DNA from: Rhipicephalus microplus
Taxonomy: Eukaryota > Arthropoda > Arachnida > Ixodida > Ixodidae
Assembly: GCF_043290135.1 (NCBI RefSeq)
Contig: NC_134702.1
Coordinates: 91,983,819-92,047,818 of the forward strand
Direction of reading: 5' to 3'
DNA length: 64,000 nt
Below the pieces are notes generated by a model. The model saw only the letters and a list, made by a program, of their open reading frames with translations. It made no database searches and was not told where the DNA came from. Both the position numbers and the translations under genes were made by a program. Positions 35,036-48,250 of this stretch are shown here, piece by piece; position 1 is the first letter of the stretch; the number at the start of each line of letters is the position of its first letter.

Positions 35036-35478
35036 TAGATGTCAGACGTTCTTTGTCGTGGCATACCAGCGGGTGGTTGTCTATGTCCCACTCCTTGCGC
35101 CTGCTTTGCATCGATGGGGCAGAGGATCCCTGTAAGTGGTGCCTTGCGACGGATGTCAGGTGACGTAATTTTTTTTTGTTCCGTTGTGTCCAATAGGGAG
35201 CATTCATGTCTGCGCCGGCTCCGTTTTTTTTAGGGTGGTGTTAGCATTTGACCCATCACCTGCCACCGCCCAGCGGCGCGCACACATGAAGGCTCCCTAT
35301 CCAGATGCGTGGGGCACCATGTCCAGATGCGTTGGGCGTCCCTCATGACCACTATGTCGGCTGTAACGCTAGCTTTTGAGACGCGGTGTTTTGAGATGGC
35401 ACGTTTCCGTTCATGACCAACGGGGACGTGTCAGTAAGACGCTTCTGCATGTACTGGTGGCACCTGCAGAACTATGTC
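35036..35478. other. No gene seen
   Basis: Contains CCAGATGCGTKGGGC-like text twice (about 35300 and 35325) but no supported gene. It may include unrecognised upstream parts of the Penelope fragment that follows. Confidence 0.35.
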
Positions 35479-35790
35479 GTACATGTCATACCGTTGTCAT
35501 CTGTCAAGTCCTACAATGGGCAAGCAGGGCAACCCATTAAGGAGCGACTTAAGGAACATAAGTGAAAAGTAACAAAAAATAATGTTCATAAAGGACCACG
35601 TGATGTTGCTCATCAATCACCTCCTGCCACGGCTGCGTTCCGCGATTTAGCGAGACGTTGACTCTGAAAAAACAACACTGAACACGCACGGCTTGCCTTG
35701 GAAGCGTACATCAATAGAAGGGGAGCTGCTTATATTAGTGATATGTCTGTATTTGTACCCCTCCGAGTATGAATTCATCATTCCTCGTTA
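35479..35790 (+). pseudogene. Penelope-like element, GIY-YIG endonuclease fragment
   Basis: The frame reads VHVIPLSSVKSYNGQAGQPI, then KERLKEHK, then a stop. It matches the Penelope endonuclease pattern IPL-x-C-x-K-x-Y-x-GQTGR...RL-EH-K with mutated C, I and T. Downstream pieces ARLALEAYINRRGAAYISD and YPSEYEF (one frame change) correspond to the conserved C-terminus of the same domain. The RT part is absent. The element would nick target DNA with this domain. Confidence 0.6.
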
Positions 35791-35844
35791 TTAAATCCGA
35801 AGCATTTCTTTGCGAAAGTTTATGTTCTTCCAAAAAAAAAGTTT

Positions 35845-35888
35845 ATGTTCTTCTTCTTCTTCTTTGCGAACTTTGGTGACTTTGAGCG
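35845..35888 (+). mobile_element. 3' end of the (TATC)n-tailed SINE
   Basis: TTCTTTGCGAACTTTGGTGA and CTTTGAGCGTATC match the minus-strand SINE end at 6929-6965. The head is missing. Confidence 0.65.
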
Positions 35889-35956
<68 letters not shown>

Positions 35957-35979
35957 GATCGATCGATCGATCGATCTAA
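35889..35979. repeat. (TATC)n to (GATC)n microsatellite
   Basis: About 17 TATC units pass into about five GATC units. This is the expanded tail of the SINE fragment just upstream. Confidence 0.95.
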
Positions 35980-36002
35980 CTGCCTACGACTTTTAGCTCT
36001 CC

Positions 36003-37450
36003 TGGCCGTTTCGATAATGGTATGGATACGAAACTTGGTACGGCATAACATAACAGTATGAAGAACATATTTGACTAGTCATAACATGGAAATTATGATA
36101 TGTACGTCATGAATGTCATGATTTACATTTCATGGTCCTGCAGCTCCTGCGGTGGTTTCATTCACATGACATGTTGCAAAACTGGTGTGGTATGGCATGA
36201 TTGCATGGCGATCACAATCGACAGACACTGACATGAAAATCATGACATGCGTGTCATGTAACAACATGACTACATGACACGCTCATGATGCGCTCACAGC
36301 CGTTTCCCTAGTTTTGTATATCCGAATTCGGCATTATGGGACGTGAATGGATGACGATGGTATGTGACTGGTGCAAACATGATAATCATAAGATGCGTGT
36401 GATATAACAACATGAACACGTTCCACGCTCATGATACGCTGGCGGCCGTTTCGCTAGCTTCACTTATACCAAGTTTGGTATAAAAGTACGTGAACGAATG
36501 ACGAATGTATGTGACTGCAAACATGATAATCATGAGATGCGTGTCATATAACAACATGACTACATTCCACGCTCATGATACGCTGGTGGCCGTTTCGTTA
36601 GCTTCACATGTGCCAAACTCGGTATTACGCAATGTGAATGGAAGACATAGGTTAGGTAAATGACACATCCAAACGTGATAATCATGACATACGTGTCATT
36701 TAATTAACAACACGACTACATGCCACACTGATGATGCGCTCACGGCCGTTTCGCAAGCTTCACATATGCCAAATTTGGTATTCCGTGACGCCATTGGATG
36801 ACGAAGGTATATGACTGGTGCAAACATGATAATCATGATATGAGTGTCATGTGAGAACATGACTACATGCCACAGTCAAGGCACCAATACATTTCGACAT
36901 GACGCGGTGCGCGTGCTCGCCAGCGTTCATTTCGTCTCGTCAAACCAGCATTGCAACGCGAGGCGCCGGTCCTGCCATATACTGGCAGGCACACGCCACG
37001 CTGCGTTGGTTTGACGCATGCGCTTTTCAGCGCATCCGGCGTCCCTACGTCCCGAAAAGAGGGAGACGCAGTGTTGTCGGGGTAACGCATCAGCGCGAAA
37101 TGCAGCATGTCGTATTTCGCGCTGGTTGCCGTCGGGCCGCGCCGACGGACGCTGGTCGCGCTTGGCGTCAGACTATATAGTTCTCGCATTTTGCTAACGT
37201 AGCGTCCCTGTGCCCTGCGTGTGCGCGTGTCGACGCTACATTGTAATATATTGGGCCCTTCATGATGCGCTCGCGGCCGTTTTGCTAGCTCCACATATAC
37301 CAAATTTGGTGTTAAGTGACGTCAATGGATGACGGAATATATGACTGGTGCAAACATGATAATCCTGAAACGCGTTTCATCTAAGAACATGACAACATAC
37401 CACGTTCATAGCATGCTCGCAGTCATCGCTAGCTCCAAATATACTAAATT
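36003..37450. repeat. ~146-bp tandem satellite
   Basis: The landmark GGCCGTTTCG and its variants recur at about 36005, 36149, 36299, 36445, 36589, 36745, 37275 and 37420. Spacing is 144-156 bp except for one gap filled by a MITE. Shared text includes CAAACATGATAATCATGA and AACATGACTACATGCCAC. Units are well diverged, so the array is old. Confidence 0.85.
36879..37259. mobile_element. 381-bp MITE with TIRs, 3-bp target duplication
   Basis: It inserted into a satellite unit. Ends are AGGCACCAATACAT and (reverse) AGGGCCCAATATAT. TCA is duplicated at 36876-36878 and 37260-37262. The neighbouring units show the empty site CACGCTCATGATGCG. It is GC-rich, unlike its surroundings, and has no transposase. 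A 3-bp duplication fits PIF/Harbinger or related groups, but that assignment is inference. Confidence 0.75.
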
Positions 37451-37686
37451 TGTGCGTGTGTGTGCGTGTGTGTGTGCGTGTGTGTGTGCGTGTGTGTGTG
37501 TGTGCGTGCATGTGTGTGTGTGTGTGTGCATGTGTGTGCGTGTGTATGCGTGTGTGCGTGCGCGTGTGTGTGTGCGCGCGTGTGCGTGTGTGTGCGTGTG
37601 TGTGCGTGTGTGTGCGTGTGTGTGCGCGTGTGCGTGTGTGTGTATGCGTGTATGTGTGTGTGTATGCGTGTGTGTGTGGGGGGGGT
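37451..37686. repeat. GT-rich (GTGTGC) array
   Basis: Alternating GT with frequent GC interruptions, ending in a G-run. Open frames through it are artefacts of the repeat. Confidence 0.95.
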
Positions 37687-39958
<2,272 letters not shown>

Positions 39959-40299
39959 TTAAAAGTTCTGCAATGAAGTATAACAAGTAAAACTATCGTC
40001 TTTGATATCCTGTGATTCTCCAACATTGTTTACCTCGTGCTCCGCGGGATCTCTTTAAGGTGGGTCAGAAATCGCCTACATATAACTATATAACGCTTCC
40101 GGGGTCCCTGTGTGTGCATGTTTTCACATCTCTTGACCTCTCTTGCTTGTTAACTTTGCAAAATAATGCTTAATAGTTAACACCCAGACTGACGTACACC
40201 ACCCAGCCTACGTTTTTTTTTTTTGTATCGAATAAAACTAAATGTGTGCTTTCCCATTCAACAGAAGAAAAAAAGGGGAGGCCACGTAGAGAGAGAGAG
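39959..40299. other. No gene seen
   Basis: Non-coding, ending in an A-rich stretch and a short (GA)n that may be the 3' tail of the minus-strand LINE to its right. Confidence 0.4.
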
Positions 40300-41600
40300 A
40301 GATAAATATGCAAGGAAAGGCAGGGAGGTAAACCAGACGCACGTCCGGTTTGCTACCCTGCACTGGGGAACGAATGAAGGGGAGAAAAGAGGTTGTAGAA
40401 AGATAAGAAGGTACACACAATCACGAGCACACTCGGGGGAGCACACACTGTCTACAGGTGGTCACTCAGGTTTGTTGACTTTAAGTAAAGTAGGAGTGAT
40501 TTAGTCGCTTTCTGCGCAACTGAGGCAGATGCCCAAGGTCCTAGAATCTTCTGCACATAAAATGGTCTGGAGTCAAGTTGATACAAAACCATCCGGAGCT
40601 GGCATCGCTGTGTGTCGTAGCAAGCGCAGCTGCACAGGACGTGTTAAATGATCTCTTCAGCTCCGCAGTAGCCGCATGTAGAGGTGTCTGCCATACCAAT
40701 GCGAAAGGAGTACACCTTTGTGAATGCAACACCCAACCAAAGGCGGCATAACAGTGTCGCATCGGAGCGGGAAAGTTGTGATGGTAGCTTTATCTTGAGC
40801 GAAGGATCCAGTTTATATAATTGACACCTTTGGAAGCTGGTAGACGACCAGAACGTGCGTGTAAGATCTCGAGCCGGCAGGTAAAGTTGTCTTGCTGCAT
40901 CATTCCTTGAAAGAGGAATCGGGACCACACGGATTCCTTCATGGGCTGAGCGGGCCGCATCATCGGCTAATTGATTTCCGGTAATACCGATATGTCCAGG
41001 CAGGCATTGATATATAATATCATGCCCCCGTGCTAGAGCTTCATGATGGCCATGTCTTATTTCATGTACCAATTGTTCATGATTCCTCCTACGCGTGGCA
41101 GACTTCAAACTCTGAAGCGCTGCCTTCGAATCACAGAATATGACCCATTTTCCTGGACGCTCTTGAACGAGATATTGTAGAGCAGCCTATATAGCAGCAA
41201 GCTCTGATGCCGTATATGTAGTCATATGCGACAACTTAGATTTGATTGTCATTGCTGTAGCCGGAATTACAACGGCACCTGATGAGCTGCTGGACGAGAC
41301 GGACCCATCACTGTATATCTGCGTTCGGTCCAAGTACAACTCATGTAATAATAGCAGTGTTGCTTGCTTCAATGCTACTCCGGAGTGATTGCTTTTCGTT
41401 TTGATACCCGGAATATCTAGACGTACTTGCGGCTGGTCGAGGCACCACAAAGGACATGCCATTCTCGTAGCGGGCGTATATCCTGATGGAATGCTGTTTA
41501 GGTGCTTGGAAGAGGCTGCTGCGTTAAGCAGCTTGACGAGGTGGGTGCCCTCTTACGGACAGCAGTGGGTGGGGTACGCATGGCTCAGTCGAATGCAGGC
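40300..41600 (-). pseudogene. RNase H LINE, 3' half
   Basis: The minus-strand frame (41462 to about 40451) has a full RNase H set: IYSDGSVSS (D), TASELAAI (E), VIFCDSKAALQSL (D), GHIGITGNQLADDAARSA (D). FRIGMADTSTCGYCG and HVLCSC follow, a C-x2-C-x7-H-x4-C site, and then a tail. Only two in-frame stops are seen (41187-41189, and a TAA at about 40644 inside the zinc site). No RT is left; 5'-truncated near the (ATTT)n tract. The 3' sequence matches 885-950. Confidence 0.8.
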
Positions 41601-41604
41601 ATAT

Positions 41605-41606
<2 letters not shown>

Positions 41607-41643
<37 letters not shown>

Positions 41644-41664
41644 TAAATTTATTTATTTATAAAT

Positions 41665-41727
<63 letters not shown>
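41607..41727. repeat. (ATTT)n microsatellite
   Basis: About 30 ATTT units with two short ATAAATTT interruptions. Confidence 0.95.
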
Positions 41728-41887
41728 CAATACCAGTAGTCTACTGAGACTTTAGCAGGTGGGCACTACGTACAGATACTGAGAACATCTCATCACGTTA
41801 ACGATCGAGCATTGCTAGATCGAGTGATCGAGACATGAAGGAAAGAAGTGCTAATTGAAGTGCTCGTTTTCTTTGTTATACACATAT

Positions 41888-42059
41888 TGTGGGCATTTAG
41901 TATACCAATCCTCTTCATCTGTACATTATCGTCATTATCATGTGTTGCTCATGCATCCTCATCGTTGTCACGTATCATCATCATCTTGGTCCGTTCATCT
42001 CAGCTGTCGGCTGCCGGTTCTTCGGGCCTAATAAAGGTCTTCCAAACCAAGACTTCATA
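41888..42059 (+). repeat. 5' LTR (172 bp)
   Basis: Starts TGTGGGCATTTAG, ends GACTTCATA, and contains CCTAATAAAGG (polyadenylation-type signal). It differs from the 3' LTR at about three positions by eye. Confidence 0.9.
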
Positions 42060-42157
42060 CGTGGTGGAGCGTGCTGTTGGATCCCCCGTCATCCTCTCGA
42101 CCACTCTACCCCCTGGAGCTACGTTCAGGTCGCCGCTTGGGCCAGGTGTCCGGAAAT

Positions 42158-43447
42158 ATGTCGCACCAAGAAGAGGTCGGTGCTGCAGCCGTTCCCACTC
42201 CGCCACCACGTGCCGCGCCTTTTCACGTCATTAACAGCCTCCAGCGTGAGCCCCATCCCTTCGCTGGTATGCGCGGGGAAGATGTGGAGGAATGGCTGGA
42301 CGATTTCGAACGTGTCGGCGCTGCTAACCGGTGAGATAACACCTACAAACTCGCTTACGTGTCATTCTACCTCACGGGTGTCGCGAAGACGTGGTTCCTC
42401 AACCACTTCATCGACATCCCCGACTGGTCAGCCTTCAAAGATCAGCTTCGCCATGTCTTCGGCACACCGACTGTTCGTTCAGCTCTCGCAAAGAAAGCTC
42501 TTGCGACTCGGAAACAGCACATCGGGGAGTCGTATACATCCTACATCGAGGATGTCCTTTCACTTTGCCGCCGGGTTGACACCCCAATGACAGAGTCAGA
42601 CAAGGTACACCAGCTTCTTAAGGTGATTGGACCCGTCGCATTCAATGCCCTTGCAATCCAGAATCCGGCTACCGTTGCTGACGTTGCGACAACCTGTCAG
42701 CGCCTCGAAGAACTTGAGTCGATGCGCCTACAACCGGACAGTGACGCGGCCCGTATTACGACTGATCCAAACCTACGAGAAACGATAAGGGTGATAATAC
42801 GCGAAGAATTAGAATCAATGGGATTCACACTACCTTCAGTATGTACCATTCAGCCTTCTTCAACGTCATTGCGGGATGTTATCAGGGAGGAGCTTACGTC
42901 CATGACCCATATGGCCCACCTGCAGCCCACTGTCGATCGTACTCTCCCATCGTTCTCGCATGCCGTCGCCGCACCATCAGGCACCGTCAGCTCGACGTCG
43001 CCACCACGAACGTACGCGTCGGTTGCTGCCGCACCTCCCAGAAGCTTTCCCACGAGCTTTGCATCACCACCGCCTGAGCCATCATCTGTCCCTCTCACTG
43101 CTCTCTCTCCCGCTGCATCTAACACAAGCTATTACCCTCCTTATCGATCGAGTCGCCCTACGTGCTATTATTGCGGCTATCGTGGTCACATTTCACGCTT
43201 TTGCCGCAAGCGCCAGCAAGATGAGCGCCGAGGGTACGACATACGCGAACGAGACTATATCGCAGGAGCCTTGTACCAGGGCCGTCGTTATTCGTCACCG
43301 CCGCGTCGGTCTCCATCTCTGCCTGCATCCGGTGAACTGCGCAGTACTCTTCGATCAACCAGACGCCGTTCACCATCGCCCTACCGTCGCTCCTCTTCTC
43401 CTCTTCAGCCTGCTTCCCTCGCTTCTGATCGGCGTCCGGAAAACTAA
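42158..43447 (+). pseudogene. gag of the Ty3-type element
   Basis: The ATG at 42158 opens SHQEEVGAAAVPTPPPRAAP, then MRGEDVEEWLDDFERV. An in-frame TGA at 42332-42334 interrupts it. The capsid continues with SFYLTGVAKTWFLNHFI, LRHVFGTPTVRSALAKKAL and SYTSYIEDVLSLCRRVD. A serine/proline-rich linker leads to one zinc knuckle, CYYCGYRGHISRFC (C-x2-C-x4-H-x4-C), and a basic SP-rich tail. About 430 codons, normal for the family. Confidence 0.88.
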
Positions 43448-43518
43448 GCAATGCAGTTTTTGGAGGACAAACTGCATTCCTACACAGTACTTCAATTCCT
43501 CCAGCGCGCCCTTACAAT

Positions 43519-43860
43519 ATGATTGCAGTCTCAGTTGAGGGAGTGGACGTTGATGCTTTGGTGGACACTGGGGCTGGGTTTTCTATTATTCGTGCTGATT
43601 TGTGTACCCGTCTTCGAAAAGTCACGACGCCTTATGATGGACCAACACTGGTTACAGCCCAGGGAACGATGATTCGCCCTTCCGCTCTCTGTACTGCCCG
43701 TGTGCTAATCGACGACATTCTTCATCACATACAATTCGCTGTGCTATCCCCGTGCTCCCACGAACTCATTTTAGGCTAGGACTTTCTTTCGTCTGCTTCC
43801 GCGGCTATTTGTTGTGCACAACGTGTCGTCCATCTTACTGACACAGACCACTTGCTTAGT
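43519..43860 (+). pseudogene. Aspartic protease of the Ty3-type element
   Basis: VEGVDVDALVDTGAGFSII has the DTGA active site. PTLVTAQGTMIRPSAL and HELILG follow, then a TAG (43777-43779) where the next residue of the conserved ILG-x-DF block should be; [12 protein letters not shown] continues in the same frame. The domain is complete apart from that stop. Confidence 0.85.
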
Positions 43861-45560
43861 GACGAAACCTACAGGCCACTTCGACTCATCGCTGCTGTAG
43901 ACATCGAGTTACCCCCGAACGAACATCAATTAGTCACAGTTTTGTCCAACGACGTCGACTCTGGTGACATTTTGGTCACTCCATCGCCCCGTTGCCTTAA
44001 TAAAGGCATAGCTCTCGCATCAGGTGTGGCTCGCTTCAACAATGGATCAGCTGTCCTCGCTGCTACGAACACCACACCAGATAAAATTTTACTGCCGCGG
44101 GGCACTACTGTCGCCTGCGTTGCCAATCTGGAGCCTGTGTGCGTCGTGCCTCTTACCCCTGTGTCCTCTAAAGGCCATCCTGGAGATCATGCTGCTTCCT
44201 CGGCCTTTACAGCAGCCATCAACCAGGACTTGACAGACTCGCAGAAGCAGCAGCTGCTTGATTTGTTGCAAAAGCATGCAAACTCTTTTGACATTCATTC
44301 CTCCAGCCTGGGTCAGACAACTGCTACAGCACATCGTATTCAGACCGACGGAACATCCATTGTGCATCGTCGTCCGTACCGCGTCTCCCTAGCCGAACGA
44401 AAAATCATTGAGGAAAACGTAGACGATATGCTGCAACGGGAGATAATCCGACCCTCAACCAGTCCTTGGTCGTCCCCAGTGGTTCTGGTGCGTAAAAAGA
44501 CGGTTCCGTACGATTTTGCGTCGATTACCGAGCACTCAATAAGATCACTAGGAAGGACGTATACCCCATGCCACGTATCGACGACGCCCTCGATTCTTTA
44601 CAAGGTGCTGAATTCTTTTCAAGCATCGACTTGCGTTCCGGCTATTGGCAAATCCCCATGCACGAAGAGGACAAAAAGAAAACTGCGTTTGCAACCCCGG
44701 ACGGCCTGTACGAATTCAATGTTATGCCGTTTGGTCTATGCAACTTTTGAGCGCTTGATTGACACCGTACTGCATGGCCTGAAATGGAAGACTTGCCTAT
44801 GTTACCTCGATGACATTGTTGTATTTTCATCGACGTTTCCTCAACATCTGCAACGCTTGGACGAGGTCCTGACTTGCCTTGCGGGCGCTGGTCTTCAAAT
44901 TAACACCAAGAAGTGCCATTTCGCCAGCAGATCTATCAAGGTCCTCGGTCATGTTGTGAGCAAGGACGGAATTCGTCCAGACCCTGAGAAAACTGCTGCG
45001 GTGCTTCGCTTCCCTCGCCCTGACAAGCCGAAAGATTCGCGAAGTTTCCTTGGTCTCGCCTCTTACTTTCGACGATTCATACAGAACTTTGCCTCCATAG
45101 CCGCACCACTACATAAGCTACTTGCTTCTGGTACGCCCTTTCAGTGGTCTCAGGAATGTGAATCGGCTTTCGACAAATTGAAGAGTGCCCTCACGACCGA
45201 TCCTGTACTTTCTCACTTTCACGATGGTGCACCGACCTTCCTCCATACAGACGCTAGCGGCCACGGTTTAGGAGCTGTGCTCCTCCAGCGCGACAACTCT
45301 TCGCGAGAGCGAGTCGTTGCGTACGCCAGCCGCGTCCTCTCCGCAGCCGAGAGGAACTACACGATCACCGAGAAGGAGTGCCTCGCCATCGTTTGGTCAG
45401 TGCAGAAATTTCGTCCCTATCTTCATGGCCGCCATTTCACCATCGTGACCGACCACCATGCTTTATGTTGACTTTCGACACTCAAGAACTTGTCGGGACG
45501 CCTCGGCCGCTGGATTCTACGCCTACAAGAGTATGATTTTGACATCGTATACAAGTGTGG
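43861..45560 (+). pseudogene. Reverse transcriptase and RNase H of the Ty3-type element
   Basis: The RT N-terminus [20 protein letters not shown] and [13 protein letters not shown] are followed by a one-base loss in an A-run (44494-44499). 44505-44745 is then read in another frame ([36 protein letters not shown]). A second loss of about 11 bases at 44741-44750 restores the frame ([11 protein letters not shown], catalytic DD). RNase [41 protein letters not shown], then TGA 45469-45471, and DFDIVYKCGRKHSDADALSR. Confidence 0.87.
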
Positions 45561-46995
45561 CAGAAAGCATAGCGACGCCGATGCTCTCTCTCGCTGCCCA
45601 CTACCAGCGGCTCCCCTCAGCGTTTCCGCAATCACTTTGCACAACACGCCCTCGGAGACCACGTCTACGGCGGTTTCCTCTCTCGCCTCTATGGACCAGC
45701 TGCCTTCGGACGACTCGCACGATTTTTCTTCTCGACAGCTGGCTGACCCATACTGTCGACGTATTATAGGCTACCTCACTGGCAGTTCCCGTCCACCTAA
45801 TGCGAGGCTCCGTCGCCAACTCTCGCAGTTTAAGCTGGACAACTCGGTGCTGTACCGCAAAATTTACCATCCTGACGGTCAGCGCTGGGTTCCCGTTCTA
45901 CCCCGATCACTTCGGTACGAAGTCCTCAGAGCACTTCATGACCATCCGACGGCAGGTCACCTTGGTTACCACAAAACCTACGATCGCCTTCGAAGTCGGT
46001 TTTATTGGCCAGGTATTACCACTAGTGTAGCTCGGTACGTTGGGTCCTGCACTACCTGTCAATCTAGAAAACTACCCACATCTGCTCCAGCCGGTACACT
46101 ACAGCCTCTTCCGTGCCCAGCCACACCATTCGAAGTTGTAGGCATCGATCTTTATGGGCCCCTTCCAGTCAGTTCTGCTGGAAACCGATGGATAGTAACA
46201 GCCGTTGACCATTTGACGCGCTACGCCGAGACGGCATCCGTCACTACCGGTTCAGCTTCTGACATTGCCGATTTCATCCTCCGAGCCATTATACTGCGTC
46301 ACGGTGCTCCACGTGTATTGCTCAGTGAACGTGGAAGGGCCTTCCTTTCACAACTAGTGAACGAACTTCTTCGCGCTTCTGGCACAACTCACAAGACTGC
46401 CTCTAGTTATCATCCCCAAACTAACGGCCTCACTGAGCGATTCCACCGCACTCTTTCTGACATGATCGCCGCCTACATTCAACCAGACCACAAGAACTGG
46501 GATGTAGTCCTACCATTCGTCACCTTCGCCTACAATACGGCTATTCAGCGGACAACCGGCTACTCACCATTTTACCTAGTTTATGGACGCTCCCCACCTT
46601 CTCTCCTGGACGTCTCTTTCTTTACTTGCCATGTGGATTCATCTCCATCCTCTTCAGAGGAATACGTTTCACGGCTCGCAGAGAACCGCCAACGTGCTCG
46701 TATAAACACTGAAGCCCGGCAGCAAGACAGAAAGCTGGTTTATGATGAATCCCATCGTGCTGTATCCTTTCAACCTGGAGACGAAGTGCTTCTTTTGACG
46801 CCTATTCGCACACCTGGTTTGTGCGACAAATTCCAGCCACGGTTTATCGGGCCGTACACAGTTCTTGAAGAAACTTCACCAGTGAATTATCGCGTGACGC
46901 CACTTGTAGCCCCAGCTGATCGCCGTTATCGAACTACTGAGGTCGTCCATGTCTCCCGTATGAAGCCCTTCATGCGACGCACTTTGTCCCCTTGA
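45561..46995 (+). pseudogene. Integrase of the Ty3-type element, catalytic D changed
   Basis: The zinc-binding domain is HDHPTAGHLGYHKTYDRLRS with CTTCQSRK. In the core, VVGIDLYGPLPV has the first D. The second site reads LLSERGRAFLS, so the codon at 46327-46329 is GAA (E) where the sister copies at 30.2 and 55.6 kb have D. NGLTERFHRT supplies the E. A GPY/F module (FIGPYTVLEETSPVNYRV) precedes the stop at 46993-46995. The frame from 45490 is otherwise open. Confidence 0.87.
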
Positions 46996-47038
46996 CTTGC
47001 CGCGGCCAGGCTGGCCGCTTTCACGTGGGGGGAATTAG

Positions 47039-47210
47039 TGTGGGCATTTAGTATACCAATCCTCTTCATCTGTACATTATCATCATTATCATGTGTTGCT
47101 CATGCATCCTCATTGTTGTCACGTATCATCATCATCTTGGTCCGTTCATCTTAGCTGTCGGCTGCCGGTTCTTCGGGCCTAATAAAGGTCTTCCAAACCA
47201 AGACTTCATA
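47039..47210 (+). repeat. 3' LTR (172 bp)
   Basis: Preceded by the purine tract CACGTGGGGGGAATTAG. It begins TGTGGGCATTTAG and is almost identical to the 5' LTR. Confidence 0.9.
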
Positions 47211-47429
47211 ATATTAATGAAAACAGACAAAGATAGCGGGAGTCTCGTTCTGGCAGACTTGATGCCTTCAAGTATATGCGAGGGATTATTGGTCAGCTGC
47301 CAGCTCATAACATACGCACGCTGGTACTTCGTGACGCCAACAGGCAATAAAATGTGTTCCACACTCGCCGCAATGGCAACAGGCGGCGCTGACCAATGCT
47401 CCCAAGTTGAAATGTACGTATATAGATGA

Positions 47430-47635
47430 CCGCCGCCGTAGCTCAAAGGTAGAGCATCGGATGCGGTGTTCGAATGTCGCAGGTTTGGTTTCTGCATGCG
47501 ACAAGGTATCTTTTCGTCCACTTTTGTTTCTTTACGTGTACATTACAGTTACTTCTGATAGGATTCCCTATACTTTCTTTAGCATGTTTGTCTGGTACTT
47601 CTCTTTAAAAGAATGAGTAACATTAACTTTGCACT
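47430..47635 (+). mobile_element. tRNA-derived SINE (GCCGCCGTAGCTC type)
   Basis: The head has an A box (GTAGCTCAAAGGTAGAG) and a decayed B box (AGGTTTGGTTTCTGC). It is followed by TATCTTTTCGTCCACTTTTG and a T-rich body ending near AAAAGAATGAGTAAC. I recognise the head-body combination as one common in tick transcripts, from memory. The tRNA-like part lacks a closing acceptor stem, so it is not a tRNA gene. Confidence 0.7.
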
Positions 47636-48074
47636 TCACACAAAGGTATCTACGCTACATACTATATACACTAAATACAGTATAAAATGGCACTTTGAAC
47701 ATTCTACACTATATTACACTGAATACAAAACTACCTAAACGAGGTACATGCATGGCTTACGAATCTTTACGTAGAACTTTTGTCAAATATCCTGGATCTA
47801 TACTTGTTCGTCCTCCTGCCTGCAACAAAAAACTCCAGTGTACATACGGCGTCCCATATGTGTGAGCTTGTCATGTTTTTGGTACATATATAGAAAATTG
47901 CATGCGTGTGCATATGTACGTACAGGGGGAGTCAAAATCTCCCAGGCCACTTTTCCATGTATTTCTATAGAAGCGTGGCCTTGGAACTTTTGATCAGAGC
48001 TGTAAGTATGTGCGTATGTGTGTATGCGGGTGCGCACACCCATGAGCAAATAGGCGACCAGTAAAAGAGCGAGG
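47636..48074. other. No gene seen
   Basis: AT-rich, non-coding; (GT)-rich words near 48005-48030. Confidence 0.4.
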
Positions 48075-48160
48075 GATTGTGGGATGCAGCGTCTGCTGGC
48101 GGCTTCCGGTTCGAGGAGAGTAGGCGCGCGGTCGCCCGTTTATCTTCGTCTTGCTAAACC
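48075..48160 (+). promoter_or_regulatory. Promoter-like leader of the THAP exon
   Basis: GC-rich and TATA-less, with AGGGATTGTGGGATGC followed by GGCTTCCGGTTCGAGG (an ETS-type CTTCCGG site) about 40-55 bp before the ATG. The start codon context AAACCATGG is favourable. A similar module lies inverted at 49326-49366. The transcription start itself cannot be seen. Confidence 0.45.
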
Positions 48161-48247
48161 ATGGTCGGTTGTTCAGTCATTGGCTGCTCCAACTCGCGCG
48201 TGAAAGGCAAACGCATGTATCAATTTCCATGGAACGAAGAAAGGAAA
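48161..48247 (+). CDS. THAP-domain protein, first exon (partial)
   Basis: 29 codons beginning MVGCSVIGCSNSRVKGKRMY and continuing QFPWNEERK, then a splice donor (AAA|GTGAGG) at 48248. This is the N-terminal half of a THAP zinc finger: C-x4-C, a basic loop, and the hydrophobic FP motif at residues 22-23. THAP proteins bind DNA, and some are domesticated P-element transposases. The second half (AVxPF, C-x2-H) must lie on a later exon, which I could not find in the window. It may be a host gene or a relic of a THAP-transposase; the leader favours a real first exon. Confidence 0.6.
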
Positions 48248-48250
48248 GTG

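Larger units (their letters stand above)
41888..47210 (+). mobile_element. Full-length Ty3-type LTR retrotransposon
   Basis: A 5.3-kb element with matching 172-bp LTRs, ATAT target copies at 41884-41887 and 47211-47214, and gag, PR, RT, RNase H and integrase in order. gag and pol lie in different frames (pol is -1 relative to gag), the usual Ty3 arrangement. It carries three in-frame stops, two compensating deletions in RT, and a changed integrase catalytic residue, so it is inactive. Gag with a single CCHC and pol style resemble the CsRn1/Kabuki-type lineage (inference). Confidence 0.9.

Noticed and set aside
47430..47505. tRNA gene
   Set aside because: A- and B-box-like sequences exist, but the B box is decayed, no acceptor stem closes, and a SINE body follows.
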